From: an uncultured Cetobacterium sp.
Lineage (GTDB): Bacteria > Fusobacteriota > Fusobacteriia > Fusobacteriales > Fusobacteriaceae
NCBI RefSeq assembly: GCF_945952365.1
Contig: NZ_CAMFHX010000020.1
Span: forward strand, 1-41,592
DNA: 41,592 nucleotides
Reading direction: 5' to 3'
In this document: one piece after another, positions 22,289 to 31,539 of the stretch
Position numbering within the stretch: the stretch's first letter is position 1
Layout of the letters: each line of letters starts with the position of its first letter
Translations under genes and position numbers: made by a program
Notes under the pieces: generated by a model
The model's input: the letters and a program-made list of their open reading frames with translations, nothing else
Database searches by the model: none
Told to the model about the DNA's origin: nothing

Positions 22289-24365
22289 AAGTATTGCTAT
22301 TAAATAATCTTTCAAATTTCAACTCATTTTCTAAGAAAACCTTTACAATTTCTGGATCAAAACTTTTTCCACTTTCCTCTTTTATTATACTAATGGATTT
22401 ACGATGATCAAACCCTTCTTTATATACTCTTTTTTGTCTCAAGGCATCATACACATCTACAATCGAAACTATCCTAGCTTCTAAAGGAATCTCCTCACCT
22501 TTTAAGCCTTTCGGATAACCTTCTCCATTCCATTTTTCATGATGATATCTTGCTATATTTTCAGCCATCATACTGACACCAGATTTTTTTATTATTTCAT
22601 ATCCTATTTCTGGATGAGTTTTTATTACTTCAAACTCCTCTTCCGTAAGCTTTCCCGGCTTTTTTAAAACACTCCTATCAATCCCTATTTTTCCTACATC
22701 ATGTAACGAGGCAACGCTTCCTATCTCATCACAAAACTTTTTACTACACCCCATTTTATTAGCTAGTAGTTCAGAATACATATTCAATCTTTTTATATGA
22801 TTTCCTGTTTCAAAATCATTGAACTGATTCACAGCTTCTAACGACGATACTAACGACATCATTAAATCTTGATACTTCTTTTTTTCAGTTAAATCTTTTT
22901 TAGCCCTGTACATAAGTATCAAACTTATCAAAAACAGCCCTAATGAAACACCAACAAGTCTTTTATAGTCAGTAACTTCATAACTATTTTTTAACCAATA
23001 TATATTTTTAGTCATATTTTCATTCAAAAAACTTGCCGAAATCTCTTTTAACGCTTCGAAAAGTTCCTCTTCATCTTTACGAATAATCATCGACAAATCA
23101 TATTTTTTATCCAAAATACCCGCAATTTTCAACTCTTGATCATATCCGCTATTGTAAAGTTTATTTATTAATGTTTTATAATCTGCAATACTATAATCAG
23201 CTTCTTTTTTTCTAATTTTTTCAATCGCTTCGTCCATATCATTTACATAAATAAAATTTTCCTCTTTTAAACTTCTTCTAAGGTAATCCATATAATAGCT
23301 ATTATCAACTACAGCAAACCTTTCTTTCCTAGCTTCTATTAAATTAGTTATAAAACCATCTTCTTTTCTATTGAATATAACTGGAGTTAAAGTATAGTAA
23401 GGGTTTGTATAATGGTCTCCTCTTTCAATACTTGTTTCAACTGTTGCTGCTGCTGTTATATGATTCTCTTTCCAATCCTTACTATTTGTGTAAGTAACTT
23501 TATTCATTTTCAATCCTAAAATATCAGCAACGTCTGATAAATATTCAACCGTTAATCCTTTTTCTTTACCATCTTCATTATAGTATAGAGGATAATTACT
23601 TTTCTCTGCTGGAAACAGAACATCTACTTCTTTACCCTTCAAAGATTGATATCTACCTTTAAATTTATCTTTATAATACTCTCTTCTAGATTCACTAATC
23701 ATATTTTTCAAATCATCCGACGAGATATTTTCAAAATATTTTTTTAAATCCTCATATAGCTTTTTCTCACTTTTAGGAACAGCTAATGTTGTAACCATCG
23801 TAGGTATTCTATTCATATCTATTTTATTTAAGGTATCGATAAATCCATATTGATTATCTGCTACAAATCCTTCTATCTCTCCATTTTTGAGCATTTGTAC
23901 ACCTTTTTCTCTCGTTTCAATATCAATAATTTCACTATTTAAAAACTCATATTTTTCAGAAAACTCTTTGTCTATGTACGTTCCTTTTATAACTCCCACT
24001 CTTTTTTTATAGAAATTTGTTACATCTATATGCTGAGCATTTAAAAAGTACATATTAGCTTTTAAATAGAAAAACGTTGGAATAAAATAATACTTTTTTC
24101 TTCTCTCTTCTGTTTCAATTAAATCCATAATCAAAATATCTTTGCCTTTTTCCATATCTAATATTAGGTTCGTATCTAACTCTTTTACTCTCAAATTTAT
24201 ATCTCTTCTATTATATATATCTTGAAATATCTTGGGGTATAAGCCTTTATACTCACTTTGCTCTTTATAAAAGAAGAAACTATTTTCATTTTCCAACAAT
24301 ATCGTATGATCTTTCCCCATTAGACTACAGCATAATACGAAAGAAAACAGTAATACTTTCAACAT
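22287..24365 (-). CDS. HD-GYP domain protein with two periplasmic SBP-like sensor modules
   Basis: This is a membrane-bound signalling protein of 692 residues. After a signal-like N-terminus (MLKVLLFSFVLCCSLMG) come two regions resembling bacterial family 3 solute-binding domains, at about 20-225 and 245-465. A single membrane helix (VGVSLGLFLISLILMYRA, about 472-490) follows, then a short linker. The cytoplasmic HD-GYP domain shows HDVGKIGID, KTHPEIGYEI, RYHHEKWNGEGYPKGLKGEEIPLEARI and VDVYDALRQ. HD-GYP enzymes with these residues degrade cyclic-di-GMP. The periplasmic part probably binds a small molecule such as an amino acid and controls the enzyme. The window also has a c-di-GMP riboswitch (6165-6236). 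GGAGAAGAGAAAC precedes the ATG. Confidence 0.9.
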   Translation of the reverse strand: MLKVLLFSFVLCCSLMGKDHTILLENENSFFFYKEQSEYKGLYPKIFQDIYNRRDINLRVKELDTNLILDMEKGKDILIMDLIETEERRKKYYFIPTFFYLKANMYFLNAQHIDVTNFYKKRVGVIKGTYIDKEFSEKYEFLNSEIIDIETREKGVQMLKNGEIEGFVADNQYGFIDTLNKIDMNRIPTMVTTLAVPKSEKKLYEDLKKYFENISSDDLKNMISESRREYYKDKFKGRYQSLKGKEVDVLFPAEKSNYPLYYNEDGKEKGLTVEYLSDVADILGLKMNKVTYTNSKDWKENHITAAATVETSIERGDHYTNPYYTLTPVIFNRKEDGFITNLIEARKERFAVVDNSYYMDYLRRSLKEENFIYVNDMDEAIEKIRKKEADYSIADYKTLINKLYNSGYDQELKIAGILDKKYDLSMIIRKDEEELFEALKEISASFLNENMTKNIYWLKNSYEVTDYKRLVGVSLGLFLISLILMYRAKKDLTEKKKYQDLMMSLVSSLEAVNQFNDFETGNHIKRLNMYSELLANKMGCSKKFCDEIGSVASLHDVGKIGIDRSVLKKPGKLTEEEFEVIKTHPEIGYEIIKKSGVSMMAENIARYHHEKWNGEGYPKGLKGEEIPLEARIVSIVDVYDALRQKRVYKEGFDHRKSISIIKEESGKSFDPEIVKVFLENELKFERLFNSNT

Positions 24366-24460
24366 GTTTCTCTTCTCCTTTGGTTTTATTTTTTTTATTA
24401 TACTATAATTTTAATGAAAAAGTAATCATAAAAAGATTAATTTTAGTTCCCATGAATAAA

Positions 24461-24489
24461 TTGACAAATTTTAAAAGATAATATATCAT
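24461..24489 (+). promoter_or_regulatory. sigma-70 promoter of the glyceraldehyde-3-phosphate dehydrogenase gene
   Basis: A perfect TTGACA (24461-24466) and TATCAT (24484-24489) are spaced by 17 bases. The leader to the ATG at 24586 is about 90 bases, A-rich, with no clear fold. TAGGAGG is the ribosome site. Confidence 0.8.
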
Positions 24490-24585
24490 TAAGACAGAAC
24501 GAAAGAAAGCATTACAAAAAGAAAAAGAAAAATACTTAATTATGAACTTAAATTAAAAAAATATAAAATATTAGGAGGTTTCCAA

Positions 24586-25593
24586 ATGGCAGTTAAAGTA
24601 GCGATTAATGGATTCGGTAGAATTGGAAGATTAGCATTAAGATTAATGATGAACAACCCTGAGTTTGAGGTAGTAGCAATAAACGATTTAACAGATGCAA
24701 AAACTCTTGCACACTTATTCAAGTATGATTCAGCACAAGGTAGATTCAACGGAACTATCGAGGTTATCGAAGGAGGATTCTCAGTAAACGGACAAGAAAT
24801 TAAAGTTTTAGCTGATAGAGATCCTAAAAACTTACCATGGGCAGAATTAAACGTAGACGTTGTTCTTGAGTGTACTGGATTCTTCACATCTCAAGAGAAA
24901 GCTGGACTTCACTTAGAAGCTGGAGCTAAAAAAGTAGTTATCTCTGCACCTGCAACTGGAGATATCAAAACTGTAGTTTACAACACTAACCACAACATTT
25001 TAGACGGTACAGAAACTGTAATTTCAGGAGCTTCTTGTACAACTAACTGTTTAGCACCAATGGCTAAAGTATTAAACGACAACTACGGAATCGTAGAAGG
25101 TTTAATGACTACAATCCATGCTTACACTAACGACCAAAACACATTAGATGGACCACACGGTAAAGGAGATTTAAGAAGAGGAAGAGCTGCTGCTGCAAAC
25201 ATCGTTCCTAACACAACTGGAGCTGCAAAAGCAATCGGATTAGTAATCCCTGAATTAGCTGGAAAATTAGATGGAGCTGCTCAAAGAGTACCAGTAATCA
25301 CTGGATCATTAACTGAGTTAGTAACTGTATTAGAGAAGCCAGTAACTGTAGCTGAAATCAACGCTGCAATGAAAGCTGCTGCTAACGAATCATTCGGATA
25401 CACTGAAGAGGAATTAGTATCTTCTGACGTTATCGGAATCGAGTTTGGATCTTTATTCGATGCAACTCAAACTAAAGTAATGACAGTTGGAGATAAGCAA
25501 TTAGTTAAGACAGTTTCTTGGTACGATAACGAAATGTCTTACACTGCTCAATTAATCAGAACTTTAAAATTATTCGTAGAAATCTCTAAGTAA
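24586..25593 (+). CDS. gap: Glyceraldehyde-3-phosphate dehydrogenase, glycolytic
   Basis: The enzyme oxidises glyceraldehyde-3-phosphate to 1,3-bisphosphoglycerate with NAD in glycolysis. The 335 residues open with the nucleotide-binding motif INGFGRIGR. The catalytic cysteine is Cys151 in [11 protein letters not shown], and the active-site histidine is in [10 protein letters not shown]. The C-terminal [17 protein letters not shown] is also typical. Codon use is strongly biased, as expected for a highly expressed gene. It is followed by a strong terminator and then pgk. Confidence 0.98.
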   Translation: MAVKVAINGFGRIGRLALRLMMNNPEFEVVAINDLTDAKTLAHLFKYDSAQGRFNGTIEVIEGGFSVNGQEIKVLADRDPKNLPWAELNVDVVLECTGFFTSQEKAGLHLEAGAKKVVISAPATGDIKTVVYNTNHNILDGTETVISGASCTTNCLAPMAKVLNDNYGIVEGLMTTIHAYTNDQNTLDGPHGKGDLRRGRAAAANIVPNTTGAAKAIGLVIPELAGKLDGAAQRVPVITGSLTELVTVLEKPVTVAEINAAMKAAANESFGYTEEELVSSDVIGIEFGSLFDATQTKVMTVGDKQLVKTVSWYDNEMSYTAQLIRTLKLFVEISK

Positions 25594-25627
25594 TTAGAAC
25601 ATCTAGGAAAAACAGAATAAACAGAAT

Positions 25628-25656
25628 AGCGGAACTATCTAGTTCCGCTTTTTTTT
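25628..25656 (+). terminator. intrinsic terminator between gap and pgk
   Basis: AGCGGAACTA / TAGTTCCGCT form a 10-bp stem with a 2-base gap, followed by eight T. It would cut most transcription before pgk unless there is read-through. Confidence 0.9.
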
Positions 25657-25702
25657 AAGAAAATATAATTAGATTTTAAAAATTTTGGGAGGTTCACATA
25701 AA

Positions 25703-26902
25703 ATGGCAAAGAAAATTGTAACTGATTTAAGCGTAGCTGGAAAGAAAGTTTTAATGAGAGTTGATTTCAACGTTCCTATGAAGGATGGAAAAATCACTGA
25801 CGAAAACAGAATCGTAGCTGCTTTACCAACTATAAAGTATGTTTTAGAAAACGGTGGAAAAGTAATAGCTTTCTCTCACTTAGGAAAAGTAAAAGAAGCT
25901 GCTGATTTAGAAAAGAGAAACATCGAGCCTGTTGCTAAGAGATTAGCTGAGCTTTTAGGACAACCAGTAACTTTCATCAACGCTACTAGAGGAGAAGAGT
26001 TAGAAACTGCTGTTGCTAACTTAAAAGATGGAGAAATCCTAATGTTCCAAAACACTAGATTCGAAGATTTAGAAGGTAAAAAAGAGTCTAAAAACGATCC
26101 TGAATTAGGAAAATACTGGGCTTCTTTAGGAGATTTATTCGTTAACGATGCTTTCGGAACTGCTCATAGAGCACATGCATCTAACGTTGGAATCGCTGCT
26201 AACATCGGAGAAGGAAACACTGCTGCTGGATTCTTAATGGAAAAAGAAATTAAGTTCATCGGTGGAGCTGTTGATGCACCTGAAAGACCATTAGTTGCTA
26301 TCTTAGGTGGAGCTAAAGTTTCTGACAAAATCGGAGTTATCGAAAACTTATTAGTTAAAGCTGATAAAATATTAATCGGTGGAGCTATGATGTTCACATT
26401 CTTCAAAGCTTTAGGAAAAGATACAGGAAAATCTCTTGTTGAAGAGGATAAAGTAGAATTAGCAAAATCATTATTAGAAAAAGCAGAAGGAAAAATCATT
26501 TTACCTATCGATACAGTAATCTGTAAAGAGTTCTCTAACGAAGCTCCTCATTCAGTTGTATCTGTAGATGCTATTCCTGCTGATGAGATGGGATTAGATG
26601 TAGGACCTGCTACTGTTGCTTTATTCACTGAGCAATTAGTTGGAGCTAAGACAGTTGTATGGAATGGACCAATGGGTGTATTCGAAATGTCTAACTACGC
26701 TAAAGGAACTATCGGAGTTTGTGAAGCTATCGCTAACTTAGAAAACTCTACAACTATTATTGGTGGAGGAGATTCTGCTGCTGCTGCTATCTCTCTAGGA
26801 TTCGCTGACAAGTTCTCTCACATCTCTACTGGTGGAGGAGCTTCTCTTGAGTATTTAGAAGGTAAAAAGTTACCAGGTGTAGAATCTATATCTAATAACT
26901 AA
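25703..26902 (+). CDS. pgk: Phosphoglycerate kinase
   Basis: This glycolytic kinase transfers phosphate from 1,3-bisphosphoglycerate to ADP. The 399 residues are the normal length. The substrate-binding half has [30 protein letters not shown] and [14 protein letters not shown]. The nucleotide-binding half has [33 protein letters not shown] and [13 protein letters not shown], and [17 protein letters not shown] is near the end. The ATG at 25703 follows GGGAGG and gives the usual N-terminus; an in-frame ATG six codons earlier overlaps that ribosome site. It lies about 110 bases after gap but behind a terminator. Codon use is strongly biased, as in gap. Confidence 0.97.
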   Translation: MAKKIVTDLSVAGKKVLMRVDFNVPMKDGKITDENRIVAALPTIKYVLENGGKVIAFSHLGKVKEAADLEKRNIEPVAKRLAELLGQPVTFINATRGEELETAVANLKDGEILMFQNTRFEDLEGKKESKNDPELGKYWASLGDLFVNDAFGTAHRAHASNVGIAANIGEGNTAAGFLMEKEIKFIGGAVDAPERPLVAILGGAKVSDKIGVIENLLVKADKILIGGAMMFTFFKALGKDTGKSLVEEDKVELAKSLLEKAEGKIILPIDTVICKEFSNEAPHSVVSVDAIPADEMGLDVGPATVALFTEQLVGAKTVVWNGPMGVFEMSNYAKGTIGVCEAIANLENSTTIIGGGDSAAAAISLGFADKFSHISTGGGASLEYLEGKKLPGVESISNN

Positions 26903-26912
26903 TATAAATTAT

Positions 26913-26942
26913 AAAGGACACTTTTAACGGTGTCCTTTTTTT
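26913..26942 (+). terminator. intrinsic terminator after pgk
   Basis: AAAGGACAC / GTGTCCTTT with an 8-base loop is followed by a run of T, just past the pgk stop. Confidence 0.88.
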
Positions 26943-26977
26943 ATGCTTTTAAATTTTAATAGCTCTTTTTTTAGAAA

Positions 26978-27068
26978 TAAAAAAAGAACTCCGGGGGGGT
27001 GGAGTTCTTCTGGAATTTACTTTCTCAAATATATATTAGGGGGAATATATTAGAGAAAAGGATTTGTA
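26978..27068 (-). ncRNA. candidate small RNA with two C-rich hairpin loops
   Basis: On the minus strand two hairpins lie between the convergent ends of pgk and the PRD regulator. The first (27021-27058) has TTTCTC/GAGAAA plus an AT stem and a loop with CCCCC. The second (26984-27009) is AAGAACTCC / GGAGTTCTT with loop ACCCCCCC, followed by seven T as an intrinsic terminator. A possible promoter lies above it (TATACA, 17 bases, TATTCT with an extended TG). C-rich loops are typical of small RNAs that pair with Shine-Dalgarno sequences. It could instead be only the 3' untranslated end of the regulator mRNA, whose stop is about 75 bases upstream. Confidence 0.45.
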
Positions 27069-27140
27069 TTACTAGAATACCATTTTTAATGTTAAGTGTA
27101 TATATACTTTTTTTTATTTTTTAACATCAAAAAAAGCATA

Positions 27141-28550
27141 TTATAAAATCCCAGATTTTTTAAATCTTTTATCTAAAGGAAACTCTATCAAACACCTTTG
27201 AATCTCTCTTCCACTAAGAGCATTTACTTTTCTAAGATTCTTTATAGAATAGCTTTCCGTATCGGATATTATTAAATTGTACTCTGAAATCTCCTCTTCA
27301 GTATTAAATCTAAACTCTAGAAAAGATTGATACGAAAACTCAATATTTGGAAAAAGCTCTTTTACACTTTTAATGACCCTCTCGTTATATTCCTCATCTA
27401 AGTTTCTAGATACACTGAGGATTTTAAATCCCTTTACATACTCCTCTTCCATAAAGAATCTAGAGATAGCACCTGCTAATCTCAATACATCAGAGTACAT
27501 CATCTCTAAATTGAGTTCATTCAGTATATTTTCTACAACCTCTCCTAACCTTCGACATTTTAAAGAGTAGGGATTTTTTCTAACCCAAAGAACTCCATAC
27601 TTTTTATCTAGGTATCCTATTGCAAAATAACTTAAAATATAATTTTCCAATCTTTCTGTCTCACCACTATTCAATTCAAATACCTCTTGAATTTTAGATG
27701 AAAACCTATTGAAATGTTTTTTTATAGGATAATCTGAAGATATATAATATTTACCTTTCAATACTATACTTCCAATCACCTTTTTTAAGTTTTCAGATAT
27801 ATCTTTTAGATTTTTTAATTCACCAAGTCTTTTATCTATATCTTCACTCTTTTCTTTCACATCTATATTTTGGCTTTCATAGCATAAAATATTTTTATGT
27901 TTTTCAATAAGAGCCATTGAATATATAGCATAGAATGTAAAGATTGATTTTCTCATTTTAAAAGCTTCTATAATCTCTTTATATATTTTTACAAATTTTT
28001 TCTCATCTAAAATATTAATCTCTTCTAGTAGTTCTCTTCTCTTTTTAGAAAGAAAATCCCTCTCTGCAAATAATTTCATTAATTTTTCACACAATATTTC
28101 AGTTATTTTTGTATTATTAGGTTCTTTTAAAAAAATTCCTTTTGAGTTTCTCGATTCTATAAAAATACTATTTTTTTCTAGAAGTTCTCTCACTCTTTTA
28201 AAATCTTTAATCGCTGTTGTTCTTGAAACCCCCATTTGCTGTCTCTCTTTTTCTAAATTAATATAACCCTTCAATAAAAATCTTATACAATAGATATCTA
28301 TTCTTTCATCCGAAGTCAAAACATCTAGTTTTGAGAAAAAATCAGCAAATCCATCATTTTTATTTTCTAAACTGTAAATATTATTAACTTTTTTCACTAC
28401 ATTCATATTGTTTGCTTTTAAGTATTCATTTAACGTCTGCATATTTCTTTCTATAGCGTTTGTATCCAAATTTATGTATTTCCCAATCTCATCTACATGC
28501 ATATCTCCGTGCAATAAAATTTTTAACAATGTTATTGCTGCTGTTGACAT
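27141..28550 (-). CDS. Helix-turn-helix regulator of the BglG/Mga type (PRD, EIIB-like)
   Basis: This 469-residue cytoplasmic regulator has two N-terminal DNA-binding domains: one at about 1-65 (LLKILLHGDMHVDEIGKYINL) and an Mga-type one at about 85-150 (GVSRTTAIKDFKRVRELLEKN). A long helical middle of about 170-385 suits two PRD-type domains, and a C-terminal EIIB-like alpha/beta region contains FKILSVSRNLDEEYNERVI and YNLIISDTESY. Such proteins are controlled by phosphorylation through the sugar PTS, but the usual conserved histidines are not obvious, so control may be weakened. It lies 18 bases after manA, so the pair probably regulates and serves mannose-type sugar use. GGGGGGATTTT precedes the ATG. 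Confidence 0.75.
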   Translation of the reverse strand: MSTAAITLLKILLHGDMHVDEIGKYINLDTNAIERNMQTLNEYLKANNMNVVKKVNNIYSLENKNDGFADFFSKLDVLTSDERIDIYCIRFLLKGYINLEKERQQMGVSRTTAIKDFKRVRELLEKNSIFIESRNSKGIFLKEPNNTKITEILCEKLMKLFAERDFLSKKRRELLEEINILDEKKFVKIYKEIIEAFKMRKSIFTFYAIYSMALIEKHKNILCYESQNIDVKEKSEDIDKRLGELKNLKDISENLKKVIGSIVLKGKYYISSDYPIKKHFNRFSSKIQEVFELNSGETERLENYILSYFAIGYLDKKYGVLWVRKNPYSLKCRRLGEVVENILNELNLEMMYSDVLRLAGAISRFFMEEEYVKGFKILSVSRNLDEEYNERVIKSVKELFPNIEFSYQSFLEFRFNTEEEISEYNLIISDTESYSIKNLRKVNALSGREIQRCLIEFPLDKRFKKSGIL

Positions 28551-28568
28551 AAAATCCCCCCTTTATTC

Positions 28569-29537
28569 TTATATATAACTTTTCATTACCTCTAATTTCC
28601 CCTCTATTAAAACCTCTTTATTAGCTGGAATGAAGTACGTATCTCCTTTTCTAACTTCATACTTTTCATTTTCTGAAGTCAATACTCCCTCTCCATCTAA
28701 TATTGAATATATTTTAAAGTTCTTGTACTGTGCATCTGTAAAGTTTCCATCTATTAACAATCTATCTATTGAGAAGTACTCTCCTCTTATCATCTCCTCT
28801 ATAGTTGCATCTCCACTCTTTATCTTTTCTCTAGATGCTTCTGAGCTTATTTCAATCTCTTCTCCAAACTTTATAACATCCATAGCTTTATCTAAATGTA
28901 ACTCTCTTTTAACTCCATTTACTTCTCTATCAAAATCATATATTCTATATGTTGTATCTGAGTTCTGCTGAATTTCACATATCAATATCGACCCCTCTAA
29001 AGTTCCATGAACAACTCCAGGCTTTACATCTATAAAGTCACCTTTTTTTACACTAACTTCATTGAATAGTTCAGTGAAATCTTTTTTATCAACTTTTTCT
29101 TTATATATCTCTGGTGTTATCTCTTTTTTTAACCCTAGAATCAGCTTAGCATCCTCACTCGCTTCCATAACATACCAAACTTCACTTTTACCAAACTCTT
29201 TCTCCACTCTTAAAGCGTACTCATCACTCGGATGAACTTGAACTGATAATTTATCATTTATATCTAAATACTTTATCAAAAGAGGAAACTTCTCTTCATA
29301 TTTCTCTACTATCTCTTCACCTACAAGCTCTTTTCCAAATTTTTGGAATAATGTTTCTAAAGATTGCCCCTCTAACTCTCCATTTTCAACGTAAGACATC
29401 CCTGATGGATGACAACTAACTTCCCAAGACTCACCATACAACTCTTCATTAGGTAAATCAAATCCTAAAGTAGTTTCAAATCCTCTTCCTCCCCATACTT
29501 TTTCTACTAAGTTTTTCTTAAATTTCAATAAGTACAT
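28569..29537 (-). CDS. manA: Mannose-6-phosphate isomerase, class I
   Basis: The enzyme interconverts mannose-6-phosphate and fructose-6-phosphate. The 322 residues match the short bacterial form. Zinc and active-site motifs are seen: WEVSCHPSGMSYV, KYLDINDKLSVQVHPSDEYA, KSEVWYVMEA, VKPGVVHGTLEGSILICEIQQNSDTTYRIYDFDR. A cupin-like C-terminal strand region follows. The ATG at 29537 follows GGGAGGAAAA; an upstream in-frame start at 29549 overlaps that site. It precedes the PRD-type regulator on the same transcript. Confidence 0.95.
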   Translation of the reverse strand: MYLLKFKKNLVEKVWGGRGFETTLGFDLPNEELYGESWEVSCHPSGMSYVENGELEGQSLETLFQKFGKELVGEEIVEKYEEKFPLLIKYLDINDKLSVQVHPSDEYALRVEKEFGKSEVWYVMEASEDAKLILGLKKEITPEIYKEKVDKKDFTELFNEVSVKKGDFIDVKPGVVHGTLEGSILICEIQQNSDTTYRIYDFDREVNGVKRELHLDKAMDVIKFGEEIEISSEASREKIKSGDATIEEMIRGEYFSIDRLLIDGNFTDAQYKNFKIYSILDGEGVLTSENEKYEVRKGDTYFIPANKEVLIEGKLEVMKSYI

Positions 29538-29632
29538 TTTTCCTCCCATAATTTATATAAATATTATTTTGTCTATATGTAAATACCACAATCCCTTTTA
29601 TTGTAACTCTATTTCTTATAAAAGTAAATAAA

Positions 29633-29658
29633 AAAAGAGGAGAAACTTCTCCTCTTTT
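29633..29658 (-). terminator. intrinsic terminator
   Basis: AAAAGAGGAGAA pairs with TTCTCCTCTTTT around two bases, with further T on the minus strand (TTTATTTAC). It closes the YibE/F-nucleotidase unit. Confidence 0.8.
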
Positions 29659-29673
29659 ATACTTTTGTTTCTA

Positions 29674-31539
29674 TTATAGAGTGTTAATGTTTACTGATTG
29701 AACATTAAGAGTTCTTCCATCCTCAGACATAGGGATTTTTATCTCTCCATTTCTGATTCTTTCAATAACCTCGGCTCTTCCAGGAACATTCTCATCAAAC
29801 CCTACAATCGACCAGTTATTATCAACTTTTGGAGTTAATTCACCTTTTAAGTTCTCTTGTACGTATCTAACAATTAGATCTCTAATTCTTCCACCATCTT
29901 GTAACTCTTCGTAAGAATCATAGTACTTATCTTCAGTTGTTACAAGCCCTAAGTTTAAAAGAGTTCCGAATCTGTAGTTGTTTACAGCTACCTTGTATAC
30001 TTTAGCAGGATCGATTGCCTCTCCCTTTATTGTAGCATCTACTATTCTCTCTCCAGCTGGTTTTGAAATATCCACTTTATAGTTTACTCCATCAAACATA
30101 TCGTAGTTATATCCTCTAACTTTTGGATTGAACGATATAGTTACATCTCCTAGCTCTGTTGTATTGTAGTAATCCATTGACCACTCCATATACTTTAATA
30201 AGTTAGCTCCAGTCATGTTTACACCCATAAGCGTATTTGTATATTTGTAGATGAATGCAACATCTTTCTTCTTGAAATCTCCTGCATTTAAGTTTGAATC
30301 AAAGTTAAATACTGCTGCTGCTGATACATCTGATTTTGCATAGTGGTTTTGAACCTCATTGATTAACTCAATAATAGCGTTATCCTCTATTTGAGATGTT
30401 GGCATAGTTGTAACTTTATCTTCACCAGTTATGTAGTCAGTTCTTTCAATAAATTTAGCATTTACTTTTCCTACTACTTTATTTGCATCTGCTCTTGACT
30501 CATCATGAACATTTTTAAATTGATCTAACATAGCTGCATCTGCATCAACATCTTTAGTTTCAATATTTTTAGCAACTATATTTTGAACTTGCCACTTTCC
30601 ATCTTTTTTAGCAACTTTAATCTCTCCGTTTGAAACTCCCCATCCGTAAGCTCCAGGCTCAAGAACTGTCGTTCCATTTACATCTGTTACATATCTAGCA
30701 TGCTCATGTCCTGCAAAGATTAAATCAAATTGAGGGTAAGCTTCTGCTAAATCAAATACTCCAGTTTTTCCATACTCATCTTTTCTTCCTAAATGGAATG
30801 CTCCTACAAGTACATCATACTTTCCTTCTAACTCATCTAATGTTTCCTTTACAGCTGTCATAGGATCTTCAAAAGTAAGTCCTTTGAAGTGCTCTGGTGC
30901 TGATGCTTCCCACATAGGAACGTGAGGTGGTATTCCTCCCATTAAAGCAACTCTTACTCCTTCAATCTCATAGATTTGGTAAGGTAATACAAACTTTGAA
31001 CCATCATCTTCATTCTCTATATTTACAGAGATTACAGATCCTTTGAAGTTTTTAACATTTCTTAGTAAGAAATCCTTCTCGAAGTTAAACTCATGGTTTC
31101 CTAAAATCCAAGCATCGTAGTTCATAGTGTTCATAGCTTCTACCATAGGATGTGTTTCTAAGTTATTGAATAACTCAGCACTGTTGTCTTGAACAGTATC
31201 TCCGATATCCATTAGTATTAAGTTTGGATTTTGCTCTCTTAAAGCTTTTACTATTGTATAAGTTTTAGCAAATCCTGCACTTTTGTCCTCAGAGTCTATT
31301 CCATACTCATATGGATAGATTCTTCCGTGAACGTCTGAAGTTGCTGCAAATGATAGAGTTACCTCTTCTGCTCCAACCTCTCCTTTTGTAATAACTTTCT
31401 TTTCTAGGTTAAGTTTGTTTTCTGAATACTCCTTAACCTCTGTGTTTGTAGCTGTTTTAGGTGCTTCTTCTTTTTTACCGCAACCAACTAAAGCTAACGA
31501 TAAAAGTGCCCCTAAAACAAAGAACTTAGTACTTTTCAC
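29674..31539 (-). CDS. 5'-nucleotidase / 2',3'-cyclic phosphodiesterase-like lipoprotein
   Basis: This second metallophosphatase of the UshA/CpdB group is lipid-anchored. The start is GTG at 31539, with GGGGAGG seven bases upstream, giving 621 residues and a lipoprotein signal ending in LSLALVGC. Catalytic motifs are AATSDVHGRIYPYEYG, LILMDIGDTVQDN, WILGNHEFNFEKD, GAFHLGRKDEYG and IFAGHEHARYV. The C-terminal domain includes VAAVFNFDSNLNAGDFKKKDV and NYRFGTLLNLG. The YEYG segment after DVHG resembles 2',3'-cyclic nucleotide phosphodiesterases, so a broad nucleotide substrate is likely. Its start overlaps the stop of the YibE/F gene by one base (TAGTG), so the two are translationally coupled. 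It is only distantly similar to the paralogue at 13807. Confidence 0.9.
   Translation of the reverse strand: MKSTKFFVLGALLSLALVGCGKKEEAPKTATNTEVKEYSENKLNLEKKVITKGEVGAEEVTLSFAATSDVHGRIYPYEYGIDSEDKSAGFAKTYTIVKALREQNPNLILMDIGDTVQDNSAELFNNLETHPMVEAMNTMNYDAWILGNHEFNFEKDFLLRNVKNFKGSVISVNIENEDDGSKFVLPYQIYEIEGVRVALMGGIPPHVPMWEASAPEHFKGLTFEDPMTAVKETLDELEGKYDVLVGAFHLGRKDEYGKTGVFDLAEAYPQFDLIFAGHEHARYVTDVNGTTVLEPGAYGWGVSNGEIKVAKKDGKWQVQNIVAKNIETKDVDADAAMLDQFKNVHDESRADANKVVGKVNAKFIERTDYITGEDKVTTMPTSQIEDNAIIELINEVQNHYAKSDVSAAAVFNFDSNLNAGDFKKKDVAFIYKYTNTLMGVNMTGANLLKYMEWSMDYYNTTELGDVTISFNPKVRGYNYDMFDGVNYKVDISKPAGERIVDATIKGEAIDPAKVYKVAVNNYRFGTLLNLGLVTTEDKYYDSYEELQDGGRIRDLIVRYVQENLKGELTPKVDNNWSIVGFDENVPGRAEVIERIRNGEIKIPMSEDGRTLNVQSVNINTL

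Noticed and set aside
27001-27060. Repeated TATATTAGGGGG-like units as a direct repeat or CRISPR remnant
   Set aside because: Only one imperfect unit pair exists, and it is better explained as the stem and loop of a hairpin.
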